From assembly GCA_020726505.1 (NCBI GenBank), contig JAHLEZ010000009.1, forward strand, positions 1,922,001-1,986,000: a DNA stretch of 64,000 bases. Direction: 5' to 3'. The notes beneath the pieces are model-generated. The model searched no databases and was not told the DNA's origin. It saw nothing but the letters and a program-made list of their open reading frames with translations. This document shows, one piece after another, positions 46,937 through 57,466 of this stretch; position 1 is the first letter of the stretch; every line of letters starts with the position of its first letter. The DNA comes from Leptodontidium sp. MPI-SDFR-AT-0119. Its lineage: Eukaryota > Ascomycota > Leotiomycetes > Helotiales > Leptodontidiaceae. The position numbers were made by a program, and so were the translations under genes.

Positions 46937-47293
46937 TTAACTCAATAAAAATCAACTCAATAACTTACAACAGCAGCCAAACGATCAGCCTTAACGGCCT
47001 TGGCAGAGCGCTTTGATACACTTATAGTATCAATTGATTGATTTATTGATTAGTTAATTGATTGTTGATTAGTTGATTAGTTGGTAGATCGAAAAGTCGA
47101 TCTATATAATGTAAAGTGGTTGCAGGATCAAGAATCAAGTGGGGGATGCGCCAGTTCAAATAGAACGGTTGTTTGCCTAACTTAGTGGTACAGGTATAAT
47201 TAGTGGCCTGATAGTTTGCTTTTGATGTTGCTCTCGCTTAGCGCAGCCAACCACAATACTAGTGGCTTACTATTGTCACTTGACTGGGGGGTG

Positions 47294-47832
47294 TGTCGTA
47301 CAGGCACGGGCTGATGCTTGGTTAGTTGTGCGTTATGTTAGTTTTGGATTCTGCCAGCGTATACCGCTTTCAAGAGAACAACGTGTTCCCCTGAATTCCT
47401 CATGTATTCTAGACAATAATGAAGCACTTCAATTCAACCTACGTTGATCGCAAGGCTCTACTCCACTTCTGTACCACATGTTTTCAATAACTTTCTCCTT
47501 TTATTGTCTTTAGCTAGACAGCGCGATTCGAGTGCTTTAATCTACAAGCTAATTAGTGTTAATTGTACTATGTTACCTAAAGCTCCCGCAATAAGTAACA
47601 ACTTAGTCAATCGTAGTAAGACTCAATATACACAATATAAAGCTTTAGTTGTAGGTATGTATTTGTTCAAGTCTAAAGAGCTACTCTAAGGTGTCGATGA
47701 GAGCTCTATATAAGAGGCTCTCATCGTGGGCTAGTCCCAAAGTGGCTAGCGTCGAGTGCTCTTCTTTACTCCCTGTGTCCTGCGACCTTTATGTTACCCG
47801 ACCTCCGTATTCACCGAATATCAATATTCACA
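47294..47832 (-). repeat. Complete Copia A-type LTR, apparently solo
   Basis: 539 bp from TGTCGTACAGG to ATATTCACA (on the minus strand TGTGAA..CGACA, a proper TG..CA LTR). Its left third matches 33741-33922 and its right half 12655-12929. It contains the hairpin with TATATAAG (47695-47726). No Copia interior adjoins it and no TSD is visible, so it is a solo LTR with altered flanks or a rearranged piece. The short frames inside it are not genes. Confidence 0.8.
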
Positions 47833-49566
47833 CAATAATAATAGGATTTTTCTTGTTATAGAACATCTTAACGTCTCTTTCGCTTAATTAAAATTCCAGA
47901 AATATAAACTAAAAGAGCGAGAAATAGCGACAAGACTTACTGAGGTACTAGATACCCTCACTTACGAACACACGTAATAGTTAATAATATAGGTTCTAAA
48001 GGGCGTGGCTTTTATCTTATCGCTAAGGCTTTCGTATAAAGACCTCTCGTAGGAAAATATCCGGTTATCTCTTAATAGAAATATTAAACTTGGTTAGTTT
48101 TCCCTATATTTACCACATAGTTTATATTAATCTACTTGTCAAAGTCCTAGATCCTCGAGAGCTCAAGTATAATAGACTATATAAGAGCCCTAAACTCTTA
48201 TAAGTTCTATTAGATTTTTTAATTTTAGTTAAAATCATAAAAGAAATAATGCTTTCTCGCTATTACTTTACCTTAAATAATAAGAAATAGTCTAAGGACG
48301 CGATTGATTTTGTTTTATATACTTTAAAAGGGTCGTTTAAGAGTTTAATAAATGTAAGGAGTAACTAAATAGTATATTACGAATATTAGCTGATTAGACT
48401 AGCATTACTTCCTCAAATAAGTTATATCCTTAAGAAGGCTAATTCTACGTATTTGTTTTGCTTATAAAGCCGAGCGTAGGTCTTGGAATTCTAATAGCGA
48501 AAAGGAGTAAGTCGTTGACTTCGATTTTATTACGGCGGCTTAAAGATAGGATTTTCCTAAATATTATACTTGAAATTCACGATAATAAATAAACATTATA
48601 ATATATTACGCGGCTAGTTCCTCGACTTTCATAACCTTAAGTACTCTTAGGCCTTGTGTCGTCCCGCCACGTTAGGCAAGATGTGCCTAATTCTAGAACA
48701 CACTCTAAACTCATTTATTTATAAGCGGTAAAGGAGAACTAAAGAAAATGTAAAAAGACTAAAAAGGAACTCTTTAACTATAAACTTTAGAGAGGGGAGA
48801 AGAGTATAACGAGCATTCGCAGCGAAGTATTAAGTGCGATACTATTTCGGATTAGTATTAACGCCAAGCAAGAAATATAAATCAATTATATTAAATACAA
48901 AGGAACTCTTTTTATTAAGTCTTATAAAGAGATATTATTTATTATAATCGTCGCTACTATATAATTTACTTTACATTTTCTCCTCCTTATTACTTAGTAT
49001 ACTCACCGCATTAAACAAATAAAGTGGAATTAATTTCTTATTAATAGTCTACTAAGTAATATCTTTTACTTAGGAACGAGGTGCCTAAACCGTCTTATTA
49101 GACCGGAACATACTACTTCACCTCGAAGTAACGCGGTAGAAGATTCGTCGGCATAGGGTACGCGAAATCCTAGATAATACGGATTAGTTACATGCGGGTT
49201 CGATGCTAGTTTAACTTATAATTTCTGCCTTCACTAGCCACTAAGTTTCGTCATCGATTAAACAGTATGAGGTGACTCGGCCCCGCCGACGAATAAACAG
49301 AGCTACCTCAAACCCAGGAAGTTGGCCTAATTCGTAGGCTTTCTTAACCACTGTGTCCTTCCTCCCCGAAGCCCCTTTATATAAATTCCTTCTCTTTACT
49401 ATTATAATGTAACACAAAATATACTCTATAAGGAAATGGGATGCCTCACAACGTTTTATATATAAACTAAGTTAAAAAGATCATCTCCCGGCCCTCTGTT
49501 ACGTAATAGTATCATTGCTTTATTATTAAATTCTAAAGACGTTACCTTCTCGTTACTCGATTGTTA
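47833..49566. other. AT-rich, stop-dense repeat DNA, unassigned
   Basis: About 1.7 kb with the same TAG/TAA-rich texture as the dated elements. A gag-like plus-strand stretch is faintly legible at about 48250-48420 (FVLYTLKGSFKSL), but no catalytic motif is. Probably the remains of another retroelement. The AT-rich block ends at about 49560, where composition returns to normal. Confidence 0.4.
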
Positions 49567-49824
49567 TCAGCTAGTAGTGGTGATACCATCAGAATATTGA
49601 CCCCATACAGAAACCGGGGGTAATTTACCACCACTGGCAAAACCCACAAATTCTACGAGTCAGTTTACGCTGTCACATTTCTTTGCTATGATAGCGAAGT
49701 TGAGCTTCGATTGTTCAAGGTCTTGTTGCGTCAAATCGTAAGGAGGACAATGGACACGAACTGGGATTTCGTTTGAAGCCGATTTAGAGAGTAGGAGCTG
49801 TTGCGATGGTGCTGGAGAAAGCAT
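49567..49824 (-). pseudogene. Truncated unknown gene next to the repeat block
   Basis: Minus-strand frame starting MLSPAPSQQLLLSKSASN runs 54 codons to a TGA (49660-49662) and then continues in the same frame (LVEFVGFASGGKLPPVSVW) to a double stop at 49569-49564. Balanced composition and sensible residue usage suggest a gene fragment cut off by the AT-rich block. Product not recognised. Confidence 0.35.
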
Positions 49825-49978
49825 CTTGATGGGTGGACAATTTTTGGGACTTTCTCAAACTCAGGTTACCCTATAGTTCATCAACTCACCCGAACCTTCC
49901 TTTGACTTATATTTGACTGATTAGTTGGCTTTGTTAGTATCGATTAATATAGTCCTGAAAAGTGTACCTTCACGCTGC

Positions 49979-50561
49979 TTAAAGTTTTGCGTGTTGATAG
50001 TTTAAAAATAAAGGGAGAGGCACCTCCCAAGGACAGATGTTGTTCGGGGTCTGAAAACGGCTCACATTAATCTTCATAGCACGGACACTAGCCTCCATCT
50101 GGAGCTCTCGCTGGATGAATTTGTGGACAGAAACTCTATTTTGCGCCTTTTTAGGATGTCCGTGAGGGCCTAAACTGGACAGGCGGCCGACCTTAACGGC
50201 ATGTTCGCGGTGAGGCTTCCTGCGGATGTAGACAAGTCGTGTGGCTCCTAAGCATGCGAAATCCAGAATTGGCTTGGACTTAAGAATTGTCGTCAAGGTA
50301 AAGAGGAATAATTTTGGAAGGGGTTGGGTTGGGCACACATTTCTTCTACCAAAATTTTTAAGAACCTTGACAATAGGGGAGAAGTGAATGAAACAACTCC
50401 GCCGCGTACTTGTAGATCATCTCAAAATGCTTGTATTGGTCGTAATCAGGCAGAGCAACCTCACTGATTGTGGGGAAGAGGGTCAGGGGAAGGCGTGGCA
50501 GAGTTGGGACCGACACTTCGAGAGACCATGGGTTTTGGGAGTAAGGCAGAATTGACGGCAC
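49979..50561 (-). other. Two adjacent minus-strand frames, unknown, possibly a gene fragment
   Basis: Frames 50561-50358 (67 codons) and 50338-49979 (119 codons) follow each other with only about 20 bp between, and both have ordinary composition. The downstream one contains a basic stretch (RRKPHREHAVKVGRLSSLG, HPKKAQNR). No domain is recognised, and the junction shows no convincing intron. It could be one broken gene. It lies just downstream of the FunK1 pseudogene on the same strand. Confidence 0.3.
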
Positions 50562-52180
50562 TTTGTGAAATTCCTTCTAACCTTGAACATCCTTGGTATC
50601 ATTATATTGTACAGTGTTCTCCCAGACTCTTTTACAGAAAACCCTCCAAAAACGCCTCACAATACTAATAGCCAGGCGGGCCCCCGCTATGCAATTGCCT
50701 GTTCCTCCTTTCTTAGACGGTTTATTGCTCTACTAAATACATTTATCATCCCATCATATATTATATCATTATCGTGGAATGTGCCTGTGAAGATCGCTCT
50801 ATTTTTAATTGGAAAAAGAATATATTGGAGCTCGCGAGTTAACGGTTTAAGATTCTCGAACTTCGGCGTAAACTCCACGATAATGTTCTTAAATCTATTT
50901 TTATTCATATAGCCTTGCTTAGTATTGGTAATTTCTATATATATTCTAGTATACCAACCTCGTAGTATATTTGTCTTCGGTCTCGTTAGCTTATTGAGTT
51001 TTTGCCTGCCTATACCTTTATAGCTATATTAAATGTATATTTAGATAAAAATATAAGAAAATGACTCGAGGCCGTGCCGATATGTGTGACCTTTGCCTTT
51101 AAGAACCTTAATCGTTATAAATTACATAGTGCTAGTTCGGTGACGAGCCTTACTCGGCACGCTGTCTAGCTCCTTTGCCAAGTCTAAGTCAATTAGTTTT
51201 CCTTTAAGGGCTTCTTTAGTAGGGAGTTCGGTAATAATATTATTATTTTCGGAGATATCTTAATAAAGAATTTTTCCATCCTTGAGTAGTAACCTATGAC
51301 CTCGGACAGTATTGCGCAGTGCCTTTAAAAGTTCTCTAACCGATTAATATTTATAAAGAGGTCGCCTAGCTAGTGAAGTTACTAAGTAGTAGTTTACTCG
51401 GTTACTATACGTTTTAATTTTACAATCTTTTAGACTGTTAGCTCCGGCTTTTTGAATACTATTAATATTATTCCGCTGCTACTTATTTCGGCAGTTTATT
51501 AAACTGTCAACTATTGTTTCTTAAATACTAAGAGCGCTGATTACGTCTAGTTAGTCTTCTTTATACACGTTTGTCGCGCTGGTATAACTACCGTCGGATT
51601 TGGACCTCTTTAGTTTATTACCCCTATTAAGTCTTTTGTCTCTTTTTCTTTTTTGCCCAAAGGAAGAAGTTGTGGCGCTACCTACACCGATTCTTAGGCT
51701 AATCAAGTGAGCCATATTACTCCCTAACCTTCCCTTAAGGATTGTTTTCGAGTACGCCCTGCTAGATTCTAGACTACTATCGACCCAAAAAGCTTTCTTT
51801 AACGGTCTCCGTGGCGACTTAAATTTTATGGCTCGTTATAAATGTAAAATAGTGTCTAGGTCGCCGTTAATAGTAATTTTCTCATAATTAAACTATATAA
51901 TAATGCCCCTAACTCCTTTCTCTTTTATTAACTTTAATAGTTCTCCCTCCCGTTGCCTTTTATTAGACGGCCAAACGAACTTTATAACGTACTCTTAGTC
52001 TATTAAGCCGGGTCTCCTTCCTTAATAATACGTTATTCCCTGGCATATTATTGCTTTTGTCGAGGCGATTGGCTTGTCCTTTAAAGAGATCTTTATATTT
52101 CGTGTAACGATGTACTTGCCGTTATTATCACCCTTAATAAACGCGTTTAAACCTAATTTTACATCGAATATTATCGTATA

Positions 52181-55100
52181 CAGTCGGACCGCTTCAAACA
52201 CGACAATTTTGCAGACTTTAAAAAGTGGAGATATTTTTTTATCAAAAGTTGCGTATAAGTATATAAAGCTATTTAGCTTCTTAACTTTTTTTATTTTACT
52301 ATATAATTAAAAAGTTATTATCAAATATAAATAAAAAAAACGAGTTTTCAAAAAAAATGATCCCTTTTTCTTGGCACTAATATAACTTTTTTGTTAGGAC
52401 CTACAAAAAAAATCCAATAAGTACATTTTACTCCTCTCAATCGTGCACGTATTTTAGATTAAAAGGTTTTTAAAAATGTTGAGCTTTAATATTTTTTTTT
52501 CTTTAGCTTTTGAGGCTCTAAAAATTAAGCGAGTTGAAATATCTTCAACTTTAACGTCAAAGTAACGTTTATTTTATAACCACCACAACCACCACAACTA
52601 CTACATAACCACAAGCTAAAATACAGCTATTATGGCTCCTTTGAAGCGAAATCGAAGTGCTACACTCGCTAAATCACCTCCGGAATCGCCTATTAGGCCA
52701 ATCACAAAGCGTTCTCGTCAAGAAACACCAGAATCCTCTACTCCTTCTATCACACTTCCCTTACCCTTACGCCCTACAAAACCTACAACTACTTCTACAC
52801 CTACTACTTTTAATAGTAATCAAGTCGACGAATCAGAGAGCGAAGAGATAGAAGCGAGCCAATCAGAAAGTAAAGAAGAAGAAGAAGATGATATTACTCA
52901 CGCCAACGAGTATTTAGATCAAGATCTTGAAGAGCTAGGCCCGGATAGGCTAGACAGGGAGGATATCGACGAATCAGATACTGAGACTGAAGTACCTAAA
53001 GAGTTTAAACGCTCTAAGTTCTTTAGTCAGTCAGTTATCGATTTAGAAGGTAAACTTAGCTTTAAGTTACCTTCTAAAGAAGTTAATACTATACAAACCT
53101 TTAGTATGTTTTAAATCCTTTTATATATATAATAACTAATATATATATTAGTTCCTAAAGGCCCTTATAAAAGCAAATTAGCTCCTATTTATGAAAAGGG
53201 ATCAGCTACTCAAAAGCGAGCTAGAGCTACTCAAAGAGAGCTAAATCGTCAAACCTCACTTCAAAAGCTCGCTAAAACGCCTTCGAATACTAAATCGACA
53301 ACTCAACAACCTCTTTCTGCTTTTTTTAAGCTAAAACCTCAACTTACGCCTACGCTTACGCCTTTACAAGAAGATATATTCGAAGATATTGATTCTAGCG
53401 ACGACGAAGATTCTGAATTCGACGCTTTAATAGAGGCTGAATTTAGGGCTGAAGATAACTCAATTGAGTTAGACGATTTGAACGATATTGAGTTTATTGA
53501 TAGCGGACGAAGCGAGCTCTTATTAGACTCTCTGATTAGCGACGCTATTAATCTCTCTAAGGTCTCTTCTACGTTAAGGACTTATAGAGAGGTACTAGAC
53601 TCAATTAAGCAACAAGTCAATAACAAACGCCTTCTTCTCTTACCTCGCTTACGCTTTGAATACTCGCTTATTCAACAATACGTCCAAAACCTCTTAAAAA
53701 AGAGCCCTCGTAGAGGTCGAATCGAAGCGTCTCTTCTTGTTACTGAGAGTAATCACCCTACCGGCGACGGAAAAACTCTTGCCCGCAAAATTAGAGCTCT
53801 TTTTCTCTATTATAGAGCCTTCGGATCTCTCCCTTTAGAGACTAGAGGAGGTAAACGCTCAAATCGGTCTTATTTAGACAACGAAGACGTCTTTCAAGCT
53901 TGCCGAGTATAGTTATTAGCTCAAAAGCTTGCTACAGTTACTCCGAAACGCTTCCGATTCGCTCTTAATACGGAAATTATGCCTCGCTTACTTGCTAACG
54001 TAAAAAAGGCTAAAAAGCCTCTCCTTGGACGTACTACTAGTACACGCGGTAAACCTAGTAAAAAGCCGAAAGAGTGGAAATCTATTGGTAAAACAGCTAC
54101 TTATAAGTGGTTAAATCGACTCGGATTCTACGCTACTGAAGAAAAGAAGGGGGTCTACGTAGACGGCCATAAGAGAGCTGACGTAATCGAATATCGTCAA
54201 ACAGTAAGTTATACCTTCCCTTTTAGGAAGTATTTACTAACTAATTTAAAAGGAATTTCTACCGCAAATAGCTCAATATCAAGCTCTTTCTACTAACTAC
54301 GAAGAAGACGCCAACGGAGTACTACAACCTATTATACCTGACCTACCCTTAAGAGAGAAAGAGCACGTTATATACTACCACGACGAGAGTTACTTTCACA
54401 CTAAAGAGTACTCTAAACGAATTTAGTTAGACGAGAATCAATAAAAAATGCCTTTAAAAAGTAAAGAAGGGCTAATTCACTGCTCTGACTTTATAAGCCT
54501 TAAAGGGAGGCTTATGATTAGCTCAAAAGATGCTCGGCAAATCATTTATCCCGGAGGCCCTAACAAAACGCCTTATTAGGATACAAAGCAACTATTAGCT
54601 CAAGTTACTAACGCTATCGATATATTCGAAGAAAAGCACCCGAATAAGGTAGCTGTTTTCGTATTCGACCAATCAAGTGCTCACGCTAGTAAGGGAGACG
54701 GAGCTTTAAACGCTTTTGCTATGAATCTTAGTGAAGGCGGAGCTCCTTTGCCTCAGAAGGTCAATTCAGTTATACCTTCTATTTTAGGAAATACTTACTA
54801 ACTTTAAGTTTATAGAATACAACCTTTCCTCCCGATATTAGCGAGGCTAAGCGAGCCCGTGGATTAGTTGGTACAATTCAAGAGTTAAATCACAAGGTGG
54901 AAAAGACTATTAAGGTGGCAATTGAAGGCCACCCTAATAAAAAGAGAGTTAAAAAGACTGTAATTGAAGAAGTCCCAAAAGGGATTAGAGCGATCCTTGC
55001 CGAGAGAGGTTGTTTACCAATTAGTAAGTAACTTCTATTTATTAAGTAATATATTAACAATTAATAAGTAAAAAATGCCTAGTTACTAAGTGCACTGGTG

Positions 55101-56141
55101 AAGCTAAAAAGAATTGTAATCTAATTCTTTCTTGGCCTTCTAAAAAGCCTACAACCTGTTGTTTAGCGAGGATTTTAGCCAATCACAAGGATTTCTTTGA
55201 ACAGAAATCAGCACTTGAAGAGATACTATTGGCTAGGGGCCATAAGTGTCTATTTTTACCGAAATTCCATTGCGAGTTAAACCCGATTGAGATATATTGG
55301 GCCTATTGTAAAAACCTTTATCGACAGGTTTGGAAAGAGACCTTTTCGGAGGTATGTTATATAATTCAATCTTTTAATTTACTAACTTATATCTTTAGGC
55401 TAGAGAAGCTTGTTTTAAAGCTCTTAATTCTTGTCCTCTTAATACGCTACGAAAGTACTGTAATAGAGCTTCACGCTTTATAGATACTTACCGGAAGGGG
55501 CTTAGCGTTAAACAAGCTGCTTAGTGTGTTAAAAAACAGAGTGGCCATAGGACTATCTCTGAGACTATAATAAAGGAGTTTGATATAGTCCTAGAAGGAA
55601 TAGTAGAACAAGAGAGAGACAAATTAGCTTAATTGGTTAGATTTTGTATTTATTTGCTAGCGCGGTAGTTAGCTCAGCAGATATAGAGATATATAACAAA
55701 AGATCTCTCACACTTGAGCTACCCTAAGAGCTTTATAAAGAGTAATAATCAGAATCAGAGTTAAGAATCTCTCTCTCTGACTATAGAATTTTCAAATAAA
55801 AAGAAAAACAACACTTTCAAAATAAAGTGAGTCTAACTAATAATTTTGATTCTTTTTTTTAATGAAAAGCTTTATTAGAATTAAGAACAATCTTAGGAGC
55901 AAAAATCTTATAAAACTATTCACTATTAATTTTTAAAAACGTATATAAAAAATAAAAAAATCTCCAAAAAAAATGATCCCGCCAAGACTCTATATACATA
56001 GATATAACTAAGTGACCCTAAGCCCGATCGGGACAAAAGTGGGTCCATTCAAACGCTAGCAATCAGGCGCATAATATAGGTTAAATAGATATTTTATAAT
56101 ACTTAATTTCTAAAATTGTCGTGTTTGAAGCGGTCCGACTG
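52181..56141 (+). mobile_element. 3961-bp TA-inserted DNA transposon (Tc1/mariner/IS630-like), nearly intact
   Basis: Perfect 30-bp TIRs starting CAGTCGGACCGCTTCAAACA, flanked by TA on both sides (52179-52180 and 56142-56143). A 16-bp subterminal direct repeat CAAAAAAAATGATCCC occurs at 52349 and 55965. Excision leaving one TA restores the FunK1 frame (VLISY to TIIFD). It contains a single intron-rich transposase gene on the plus strand, with AT-rich flanks of about 450 and 510 bp. It has far fewer nonsense mutations than the retroelements, so it is one of the younger insertions. Confidence 0.95.
52632..55632 (+). pseudogene. DDE transposase, 914 codons in six exons, five nonsense codons
   Basis: Exons 52632-53103, 53152-54203, 54253-54759, 54816-55023, 55083-55351 and 55399-55632; the sum, 2742 nt, is divisible by three and all phases agree. 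Introns of 47-59 nt have GTATGT/GTAAGT-type donors (one GTCAAT) and mostly TAG acceptors. The N-terminus is Ser/Thr/Pro-rich and acidic. The triad appears as YYHDES (D about 552), FVFDQSSAHA (D about 647) and HCELNPIE (E about 816). The last resembles the SPDLNPIE box of Tc1/mariner, but the D-to-E gap is about 168 residues because of a Cys-containing insert (ERGCLP.., TKCTGEAKKNC, TTCCLARIL). Stops: TAG 53910, TAG 54424, TAA 54442, TAG 54577, TAG 55522, each at an expected Trp or Gln. Similar proteins are common in fungi but poorly characterised. Confidence 0.88.
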
Positions 56142-57466
56142 TAGCTAATAAGGACTTTAACAAATCGCTTTAGCTCTTTATAAATATTAAACTTCTCGGA
56201 GTTATATGGTCCAGATTTATTAAATACCTAAAGTTATATTATGCTTCTGTAGATTGTAAACCTAGGCACGAATCGCCGCTTCGGTTGACTTCTAAATACT
56301 TCGCGTGTGTACTTTGCCAACTGTACTAGTGTTTTTATAAATCGGTCCTTATTAGGATTCTATTTGTGTTCTCTAATAACAAGTACATTAGACTAGTCGT
56401 GCTCGCTGTCCGGTAAGGTAGTATCGGCGGGGGTGAGGAAAATATCTAGTTTGCGATTAGCCTCCGAGCCCCTTAATACTTTGTTCGCTAATGTATAGTA
56501 TTTACGGCGAAGTCCGCTAAGAATAGTGTCCTGGAACTTCATAAACCACCTAAAAAAAAGACTTTAAATTAAAGGCTCTGGCCACCTGCTCTAGCGATCT
56601 TTTATATATTGGGCTCTTGACTTTTCGTAGATATCCCTCGCGTTGTTTGTTTAAGACTTTCCTTCGAAGTATCGCTCGTAGAAGCCTCTAATATCGTAGT
56701 AGACGCGGCCTGTGAGTTCCTCAAGTATCCGCTGGTTAACCTTATTGTGTGTCTGCTTAATCCCTCTCTGAGAAGCCGAGCTGGATCGAAGTGGCGTGTT
56801 AAAAACGGCTCTCTCGAAGGCGGTCGGTGGCGTTAATTGTTTAGGGCTGGTGAGTGATTCGGTGACGGCGTTGTAGACTTGATCCCAGATGAGTGCATCG
56901 TCCCGATTGTCGGTGAGGGCCGCAGTCAAGAGAGGTTTAATACGGTCGAAGTGGAAGTTGTCGGAGGTGACGGCGGAAATGAGTTTCAGGAGATCGCTGC
57001 GAAGGGTGCCATGATTTGTTTTTGACCGTAGGAGACGAATAACAGGGAGATTTCGTAGAGCGAAGAGGAGATCGAGAGTGAGATTCTGGATATCTATATG
57101 TTAATTAGACAGGAGGTACTTAAATAAACGTCAGACTGTCTTGCCTTCTTGCGCAAGCTGACCGAACGCGTCTGGAGTGCAGGAAATGGTTCTGTCCTCG
57201 CAAATTGAATTGAAAGAGGTGTCAAAGGCATAAAGACCTTTCTTAATAGGATTATTCTCAAGGATCTCTGACTGGGCTTAATCCGTCATGGTGACAGGTT
57301 CCATCTGCGATTGTAATGTTCTTTGAGATGCGAGGGATGGTTGGGAAAAGTCGTGTTAAGTCGTGTTTCGTGACATGTGGCCACCGCCTGAACAGCGATC
57401 GGGATTACCTCGGGATTGTTAGCTCTCCGTGGAGGCAGACTCCACTGACGTAATACTGCCGACACC

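Larger units (their letters stand above)
39979..47043 (-). pseudogene. Spliced Ala-rich gene of unknown function, Gypsy 2 in its intron
   Basis: Minus-strand exons: about 47043-46969, 40777-40466, 40413-39979. Intron 2 (40414-40465) is clean: GTAAAT donor, TTACTGAT branch, TTCTTCAG acceptor, phase 0. Intron 1 (GTAAGT..CTGTAG) is about 79 nt once Gypsy 2 and one TSD are removed. The product is basic at the N-terminus (KRSAKAVKAD, ARKKKDAKKALKA), then Cys-containing (CLSYINGAL..ECFDV..FACASGHSC), then very Ala/Gly-rich (residues from exon 3), ending in a short helical tail. Two TAA codons, at the start of exon 2 and in GVTLTLE-stop-EAQAARVK, look like CAA turned TAA by RIP. The Cys pattern suggests a zinc-knuckle in which some Cys became Tyr. 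It may be a transposon-borne gag-like gene or a host gene; I do not recognise it. GC content is clearly above its surroundings. Confidence 0.6.
50687..57304 (-). pseudogene. FunK1 fungal-type protein kinase, split by a DNA transposon
   Basis: N-terminal part 57304-56144: probable start MEPVTMTD at 57304, then DLLFALRNLPVIRLL and WDQVYNAVTES, the conserved FunK1 N-terminus. It runs to DRSGPY-type wording (GPYNSEKFNIYKELKRF) at about 56210. After the transposon it continues at 52178 with TIIFDVKLGLNAFIKGDNN, then FVWPSNKRQREGELLKL, the catalytic loop (DISENN, preceded by a TAG), IDLDLA in place of DFG, HTYRHGLESF, TRPKTN, RGWYT and TGTFHDNDIIYDGMIN at the 3' end. Removing the element and one TA gives continuous coding. 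Several TAG/TAA stops are also present, including a TAA shortly after the start codon. FunK1 kinases are expanded in Pezizomycotina and are of unclear role. Confidence 0.9.

Noticed and set aside
52181..52210. Left TIR as FunK1 coding sequence (it reads VVFEAVRLY on the minus strand)
   Set aside because: The same 30 bp occurs inverted at 56112-56141, and FunK1 is continuous only when both copies are removed with one TA.
55664..55740. tRNA-like wording GGTAGTTAGCTCAGCAG
   Set aside because: No acceptor stem, anticodon arm or T arm can be folded around it; it is an imperfect inverted repeat in the 3' flank of the TA element.
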